A stretch of 10,381 nucleotides of DNA from NCBI GenBank assembly GCA_031549175.1, contig JAVBQH010000047.1, forward strand, positions 1-10,381, read 5' to 3'. The DNA comes from WRIS01 sp031549175 (GTDB lineage Bacteria > Actinomycetota > Coriobacteriia > Coriobacteriales > Eggerthellaceae). The first letter of the stretch is position 1; each line of letters starts with the position of its first letter. Shown piece after piece: positions 7,345-10,381 of this stretch. Under the pieces are notes generated by a model, which saw only the letters and a program-made list of their open reading frames with translations, was not told where the DNA came from and ran no database searches. The position numbers and the translations under genes are program-made.

Positions 7345-7363
7345 ATTGATAATCGTTATCAAT
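7345..7363 (+). promoter_or_regulatory. Fur/PerR-family operator
   Basis: ATTGATAATCGTTATCAAT is a perfect 8-bp inverted repeat around TCG. The core 7347-7361, TGATAATCGTTATCA, matches the 7-1-7 Fur consensus TGATAATNATTATCA at all but one defined position. PerR boxes (TTATAATNATTATAA) are less similar. It begins one base after the -10 box and covers the predicted start site, so binding of a metal-loaded Fur-family repressor should block transcription. Which Fur paralogue binds is not decidable from sequence. Confidence 0.75.
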
Positions 7364-7391
7364 AAGAATACAGATGAGAAGGAGACAGACC

Positions 7392-8000
7392 ATGAAGCTT
7401 CGAGCAAGTATCCCCACCCCGGACAACTCCCATAACTTCAATATCGTCAGCGACAGCAAGACCAGCGTCGGCACAACCTTGGAAAACCTCAAGTCCGCCA
7501 TTGCCGGCGAAACCGGGGCCAGCGCCAAATACACGGCGTTTGCCGATGCCGCGGAAAAACAGGGCTACGAGCAGATTGCACGCCTGTTCAGGGCGACCGC
7601 ACAGGCAGAGCAGATACATATCGGCCTCGAGTTCAACCTGGTTTCAGAGATGGATCCTGGCTTCGAGAAGCCGACCGCCACGCCTCCCACCCCTGAAGAG
7701 TGCGACCTGAACCTTATCTCAGGAGCAAATGGGGAGATCTATGAGACCTCGGACATGTATCCCTCCTTCATCAAGCGTGCCCAAGAAGAAGGCGAGACGA
7801 AGGCAGTCCAAGTTTTTTCTCGGGCGAAGCTTGCTGAGTCGATCCATGCCCAACGCTACCTCGAAGCGTACAACGACCTTGATTGCCCCGATGATGACAA
7901 ATTTTACCTCTGCCCCGTTTGCGGCTACATCCACAAGGGCGACGATTTCGAGCAATGCCCGATCTGCTTCGCCCCAAGCACCTGTTTCACCGCATTCTAG
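7392..8000 (+). CDS. rbr: rubrerythrin
   Basis: Non-haem iron peroxidase that reduces hydrogen peroxide in anaerobes using electrons from rubredoxin or NADH-linked donors. The 202-residue protein has a ferritin-like diiron domain at about 28-160 with ligands in ETGASAKYTAF (Glu40), EQIH (73-76), GEIYE (about 114-118), and the second-half AESIHAQRY (149-155, Glu149 and His152). A C-terminal rubredoxin-like FeS4 knuckle follows at 173-195 with cysteines 174, 177, 189 and 192 (CPVCGYI, CPICFAP). The ATG at 7392 is preferred over one 18 bases upstream because AAGGAG lies 7 bases before it and within the extra codons. About 28 residues precede the diiron domain, slightly longer than many homologues. 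Control by a Fur-family repressor is suggested by the operator on its promoter. Confidence 0.95.
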   Translation: MKLRASIPTPDNSHNFNIVSDSKTSVGTTLENLKSAIAGETGASAKYTAFADAAEKQGYEQIARLFRATAQAEQIHIGLEFNLVSEMDPGFEKPTATPPTPEECDLNLISGANGEIYETSDMYPSFIKRAQEEGETKAVQVFSRAKLAESIHAQRYLEAYNDLDCPDDDKFYLCPVCGYIHKGDDFEQCPICFAPSTCFTAF

Positions 8001-8012
8001 GAAATCATGGAG

Positions 8013-8041
8013 CGTGTGAAGGGGTCAGACCCCTTCACACG
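8013..8041. terminator. 13-bp hairpin shared by convergent rbr and phosphodiesterase genes
   Basis: CGTGTGAAGGGGT (8013-8025) and its exact complement (8029-8041) flank a 3-base loop, CAG. It lies 12 bases after the rbr stop and includes the stop codon of the phosphodiesterase gene. A strong hairpin between convergent genes suggests a bidirectional terminator, but neither strand has a U-tract. The core GGGGTCAGACCCC resembles palindromes found in REP-type repeats, so that origin is an alternative. Confidence 0.6.
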
Positions 8042-8534
8042 TGGCACTGACAATCTTCCCCTCTGCAATGACCAGCTTGGCAATGCTTGGCTTGGAGCCT
8101 CCACGAGGATAACTTGCCGATCCCGGGCAGATTAGCATAGTGGCAGGCCGTGCGTCCTTGCCCGTTGTAATGCACGGCACGTGGGTATGCCCATGTATGA
8201 CCACATGGGGCACGGGGTCACCAGCCGCCACACCTGGCCCGCCATTCCATCCAATACGCGCATCGCGAGGCAGATGCGCCACCAAAAACCGTATGCCCGC
8301 AATTTCCGGATACGCAAAGCGCTGTACCGACACGCCGTATTCGGCGAAATCGTTGTTGCCGAGCACGGCAAAGACAGGTGCCAAGGCCTCAAGCTCATGG
8401 ATGATAGAGGGATCCCCTATGTCGCCCGCATGAATGATGTAGTCGGAGTCGGCAAGCGCGGCAAAGGCTTGGTGTGTCAGGGTCCCGTGGGTGTCGGCCA
8501 GTATACCGACCGTAACGGCGGCTCGGTTATCCAT
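8025..8534 (-). CDS. YfcE/MJ0936-family metallophosphodiesterase
   Basis: Small calcineurin-like phosphoesterase with two metals, of the family hydrolysing phosphodiesters; the physiological substrate is unknown. The 169-residue protein carries the family motifs in order: DTHG at 14-17 (Asp14, His16), HAGDIGD at 35-41 (Asp38), GNND at 59-62 (Asn), AHLPR with His87, and HGHTH at 114-118. Family length is about 160-180. The start is ATG at 8534, because GAGG is 8 bases upstream and it places DTHG at the usual distance from the N-terminus; an in-frame TTG at 8558 is possible. The ending overlaps the hairpin shared with the convergent rbr gene. Confidence 0.92.
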   Translation of the reverse strand: MDNRAAVTVGILADTHGTLTHQAFAALADSDYIIHAGDIGDPSIIHELEALAPVFAVLGNNDFAEYGVSVQRFAYPEIAGIRFLVAHLPRDARIGWNGGPGVAAGDPVPHVVIHGHTHVPCITTGKDARPATMLICPGSASYPRGGSKPSIAKLVIAEGKIVSATCEGV

Positions 8535-8726
8535 CCCTTTGTCCTCACCCTTCGACAATCAACATCTGTCCTTTGCATATCCCTTGGTTGGAGAATCGAG
8601 AGGGATCCATCGGCTTTATGTATGCACCCCTCGTTGGTTGCATCGCGATTAAAGATAGCGCAAAGGCAGTCGATACACAAACACTCTCGCACAGAATCAG
8701 TGCGTAGGCATGATGGAACAGTGATT
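8535..8726. other. non-coding part of the divergent phosphodiesterase-hsp20 gap
   Basis: Together with the hsp20 promoter region this makes a 331-base gap without a convincing gene. Contents: a weak minus-strand promoter candidate (TTGTGT and TATCTT, 17 bases apart) that could serve the phosphodiesterase, and a near-palindrome at 8688-8704. Open frames crossing the gap on both strands look spurious. Confidence 0.4.
8688..8704. repeat. 17-bp near-palindrome upstream of CIRCE
   Basis: CGCACAGAATCAGTGCG is an inverted repeat with one A-A mismatch around a central A. It lies 22 bases upstream of the CIRCE element and may be a second operator for hsp20 or a site for the divergent gene. No known regulator is recognised. 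Confidence 0.35.
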
Positions 8727-8753
8727 TTAGCACTCTAGGCTTGACAGTGCTAA
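8727..8753 (+). promoter_or_regulatory. CIRCE operator (HrcA binding site)
   Basis: TTAGCACTC, nine bases, then CAGTGCTAA matches the CIRCE consensus TTAGCACTC-N9-GAGTGCTAA with one mismatch. Its right half overlaps the -35 hexamer of the hsp20 promoter, the expected arrangement for repression by HrcA, which is relieved on heat shock. The hrcA gene itself is not in the window. Confidence 0.88.
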
Positions 8754-8769
8754 ACCAGCGCGTTACAAC
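8741..8769 (+). promoter_or_regulatory. hsp20 promoter
   Basis: A perfect -35 TTGACA at 8741-8746 and TACAAC at 8764-8769 are separated by 17 bases. This housekeeping-type promoter overlaps the CIRCE site. The leader to the hsp20 ATG at 8866 is about 90 nt. Confidence 0.75.
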
Positions 8770-8865
8770 AGAAAGGTAAAACAAAGCAGGCGAAGAACAG
8801 CGTCCACAGCATACGAGAAAAAGCATTCTGAGAACCTTCGCCCCAGACGAAAAGGAGTAGTTCCT

Positions 8866-9309
8866 ATGTTAGTACCTACGAGAAGAAGCAGACGAATGAT
8901 GGGCGTCATGAACGACCCCTTCAAAGTGTTCTTCGACACCCCCTCATCGGTAAAACGTCCTGTGCCCACACGCATGAAGACCGACATCCAAGAGGTTGAG
9001 AACGGCTACGAGATCAGCATTGATCTGCCTGGGTATAAGAAAGAGGAGGTCACAGTAGAGCTCAAGGAGGGCTATCTGAGTGTCAGCGCCTCCCAAGAAA
9101 CCGAAAGCGAAGAAAAGAACGAGGGCGGCACCTACCTTCGCAAGGAACGTTTCAGCGGTTCTTGCAGCCGTAAGTTCTTTATTGGCAAAGAGGTCTCGGA
9201 GGAAGACGTCAAGGCTCATTTTGAGAACGGCGTCCTCAAGATCGACGTCCCCAAGAAAGAAAAGCAACCCGAGCTCGAAGAGAAGAAGACCATCGCAATC
9301 GAAGGCTAG
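8866..9309 (+). CDS. hsp20: Hsp20/alpha-crystallin small heat-shock protein
   Basis: ATP-independent chaperone that holds unfolding proteins in the cytoplasm until refolding machinery can act. The 147-residue protein has a short N-terminal arm with a DPFKVFFD segment (17-24), an alpha-crystallin domain at about 37-131 (KTDIQEVENGYEISIDLPGY..., then the family's conserved ENGVLKIDVPK at 120-130), and a short C-terminal tail with an IAI motif at 143-145, the IxI-type element used for oligomer assembly. The length is typical. AAGGAG lies 8 bases before the ATG. A CIRCE site on the promoter indicates HrcA control; many actinobacterial hsp20 genes instead use HspR, but no HAIR site is visible. Two hairpins follow the stop. 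Confidence 0.96.
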   Translation: MLVPTRRSRRMMGVMNDPFKVFFDTPSSVKRPVPTRMKTDIQEVENGYEISIDLPGYKKEEVTVELKEGYLSVSASQETESEEKNEGGTYLRKERFSGSCSRKFFIGKEVSEEDVKAHFENGVLKIDVPKKEKQPELEEKKTIAIEG

Positions 9310-9321
9310 GCCCCGCTCTTC

Positions 9322-9338
9322 CCGGGCAGCCAGCCCGG
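9322..9338 (+). terminator. first hairpin after hsp20
   Basis: CCGGGC and GCCCGG pair (6 bp) around a 5-base loop 12 bases after the hsp20 stop. No U-tract follows, so it probably assists the stronger hairpin downstream or protects the mRNA 3' end. Confidence 0.4.
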
Positions 9339-9353
9339 CCTTACAGCAACCGA

Positions 9354-9385
9354 GAAAGCGGCCGTCCTGGCCGCTTTCGTGTTTC
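9354..9385 (+). terminator. intrinsic terminator of hsp20
   Basis: GAAAGCGGCC (9354-9363) pairs perfectly with GGCCGCTTTC (9369-9378) around the loop GTCCT, followed by a modest T-rich tail (GTGTTTC). This is the best terminator-like structure after hsp20. Confidence 0.7.
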
Positions 9386-9501
9386 ACGTGATACACTCGA
9401 AAGGAAGGGGCCTCGCAAAGCCATAAGGAATGGTGCGGGTCGGCCTTCCTATGGCGCACCCGTGCGGTGGTAGACTATGGTCACACAGCGGAAGGATTGC
9501 T

Positions 9502-10134
9502 ATGCCACAAAACGAAGTCGACGCGCTTCCGGTTCTACAGGATGTCGAGCTGGTAAGCGACGGATGGATCAAAAAATACCTGCTCAAATATGTTCTTCCG
9601 AACGGGTCGCTTCTCACCTATGAAAGCGTGTCCCGAAAAGGGCTTGATGCCTATAGACGCGAGCTGCTCCGCACTGAGGAGCGTCAGCAGATCGATGCGG
9701 TCTGTATCGTGCCACGCACCATACATGATGAGCTTGTCTTGATCAGCGAGTTCCGCTATCCCCTGAACAGCAGGTGCATCGCTTTCCCGGCAGGCCTGTT
9801 GGAGCCAGGCGAGGCCCTGCTTGAATGCCTCGAACGCGAACTGTCCGAGGAGACCGGCTATCGCCTGCACCTTATCGACGGCTCACCCACATACCGCCCC
9901 CTGATGCAGGCGGGCTATTCGTCTACCGGCATGTCAGAGGAAAGCGTGCAGATCGTCTATGCGCTTGTCGAAAAGGCAGGAGACCCGAATCCCGAGCCGT
10001 CGGAGTTCATAGAGGTCTTCACTGTTTCGATCAGCGAGATACCGCGGTTCCTGGAAGAGAACCGTATCCCCATCGGGACCCGTTGCCAGCTGATCCTCGA
10101 ATCCTTTGCACACGATATCGACCTGCCCAGGTAA
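9502..10134 (+). CDS. Nudix hydrolase, ADP-ribose pyrophosphatase-like
   Basis: Cleaves a nucleoside diphosphate linked to another group; the overall layout resembles ADP-ribose pyrophosphatases (NudF type). The Nudix box is complete at 98-120: Gly98, Glu104, then RELSEETGY with Arg112, Glu113, Glu116, Glu117 and Gly119. The N-terminal beta domain (about 15-60) and EFRYPLNSRCIAFPAGLLEPGE before and in the box are typical of that subgroup. The region after the box has SSTGMSEESVQIVYA where many ADPRases have SPG-(F/Y)-S-(D/N)E, so substrate assignment is tentative. The start ATG at 9502 has GGAAGG 6 bases upstream; an in-frame ATG at 9430 would add 24 residues unlike the family and lacks a good site. 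210 residues is normal. Its 3' end faces a nicotinamidase-family gene, giving a possible NAD-turnover context. Confidence 0.92.
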   Translation: MPQNEVDALPVLQDVELVSDGWIKKYLLKYVLPNGSLLTYESVSRKGLDAYRRELLRTEERQQIDAVCIVPRTIHDELVLISEFRYPLNSRCIAFPAGLLEPGEALLECLERELSEETGYRLHLIDGSPTYRPLMQAGYSSTGMSEESVQIVYALVEKAGDPNPEPSEFIEVFTVSISEIPRFLEENRIPIGTRCQLILESFAHDIDLPR

Positions 10135-10137
10135 GCG

Positions 10138-10174
10138 TTGTACCCTTGCCATGCGTGACGTGGCAAGGGTACAA
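10138..10174. terminator. 14-bp hairpin between Nudix and hydrolase genes
   Basis: TTGTACCCTTGCCA (10138-10151) pairs perfectly with 10161-10174 around a 9-base loop. It sits 3 bases after the Nudix stop and 12 bases from the stop of the convergent gene, so it probably serves both as a bidirectional terminator. No U-tract is present on either side. Confidence 0.6.
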
Positions 10175-10186
10175 AGCCGCCTCCGT

Positions 10187-10381
10187 TTACGAGGCGCGGT
10201 TGGTCACCCGGATCTGGATGCCCTCCATAACATCGAGGCTCTTCTCATGAAGGTCTGGGTCGTAAGAGCCCGTACACGAGGCGTCAAGGATGATGGGCAC
10301 TTCGGGGCAGATGGTTTTGGCGATAACCACGTTTGAGAGCACGCAGATGTTCGAGACAAGCCCGACAAACTCGATACTCGA
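10187..10381 (-). CDS. nicotinamidase/isochorismatase-family cysteine hydrolase, C-terminal end
   Basis: Only the last 64 codons are in the window; the start lies beyond the right edge. The stretch IEFVGLVSNICVLSNVVIAK matches the region around the catalytic cysteine of the isochorismatase-like fold (pattern GxxxxxCVxxxxxxA), with the nucleophile in NICVLSN. It continues with PEVPIILDASCTGSYDPDLHEKSLDVMEGIQIRVTN, typical of the C-terminal strand and helix in bacterial PncA-like proteins. The most likely role is hydrolysis of nicotinamide to nicotinate in NAD salvage, but related amidases share this end and the rest of the active site is not visible. The stop is TAA at 10187-10189. Confidence 0.82.
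   Translation of the reverse strand, partial: SSIEFVGLVSNICVLSNVVIAKTICPEVPIILDASCTGSYDPDLHEKSLDVMEGIQIRVTNRAS

Noticed and set aside
8700..8770. HAIR site (HspR operator) at hsp20.
   Set aside because: No CTTGAGT-N7-ACTCAAG repeat is present; the inverted repeat there matches CIRCE.
8545..8826. 93-residue minus-strand open frame in the phosphodiesterase-hsp20 gap.
   Set aside because: It runs through the CIRCE site and hsp20 promoter, has a cysteine- and serine-rich composition unlike its neighbours, and has no recognisable domain.

Overview
The window looks like ordinary chromosomal DNA from a moderately GC-rich anaerobic Gram-positive bacterium. The best guess is Actinomycetota, class Coriobacteriia. 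The reasons are the mix of a VanW-domain membrane protein, an anaerobe-type IMP dehydrogenase, rubrerythrin, a PRC-barrel protein and a HrcA-type CIRCE site, with strong AGGAG-like ribosome binding sites. This assignment is inference from gene content, not a database match. I see no insertion sequence, prophage, CRISPR array, tRNA or rRNA.

Left and middle (1-7090) is a minus-strand run of genes. In transcription order these are: an M18 aminopeptidase, IMP dehydrogenase (guaB), a three-helix membrane protein with a helical TPR-like tail, a VanW-domain protein translationally coupled to it, a two-module PRC-barrel protein with an acidic linker, and leucyl-tRNA synthetase (leuS), which is cut by the left edge. 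The junction between the PRC gene and leuS holds the most unusual non-coding signal: a roughly 127-nt three-way-junction RNA fold closed by a perfect 13-bp stem. Its G-U wobbles fit transcription in the leuS direction. It ends in a U-rich tail that merges with a TATAAT box for leuS.

Right part (7091-10381) has divergent and convergent single genes. Rubrerythrin (plus) has a good sigma70-type promoter with a near-perfect Fur-family palindrome just after the -10 box. A YfcE/MJ0936-type phosphodiesterase (minus) converges on it and shares a 13-bp hairpin with its 3' end. A small heat-shock protein Hsp20 (plus) has a TTGACA/TACAAC promoter overlapped by a CIRCE operator. A Nudix hydrolase resembling ADP-ribose pyrophosphatases (plus) converges on the C-terminal end of a nicotinamidase/isochorismatase-family hydrolase (minus, cut by the right edge), with a 14-bp hairpin between them.

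Together the genes cover housekeeping (Leu-tRNA charging, GMP synthesis, peptide turnover), envelope-associated proteins of unknown role, oxidative and heat stress, and nucleotide or NAD turnover. I found no convincing new multi-gene system. The most interesting points are the structured RNA before leuS, the two clear stress operators, and the palindromic hairpins without U-tracts at gene ends.
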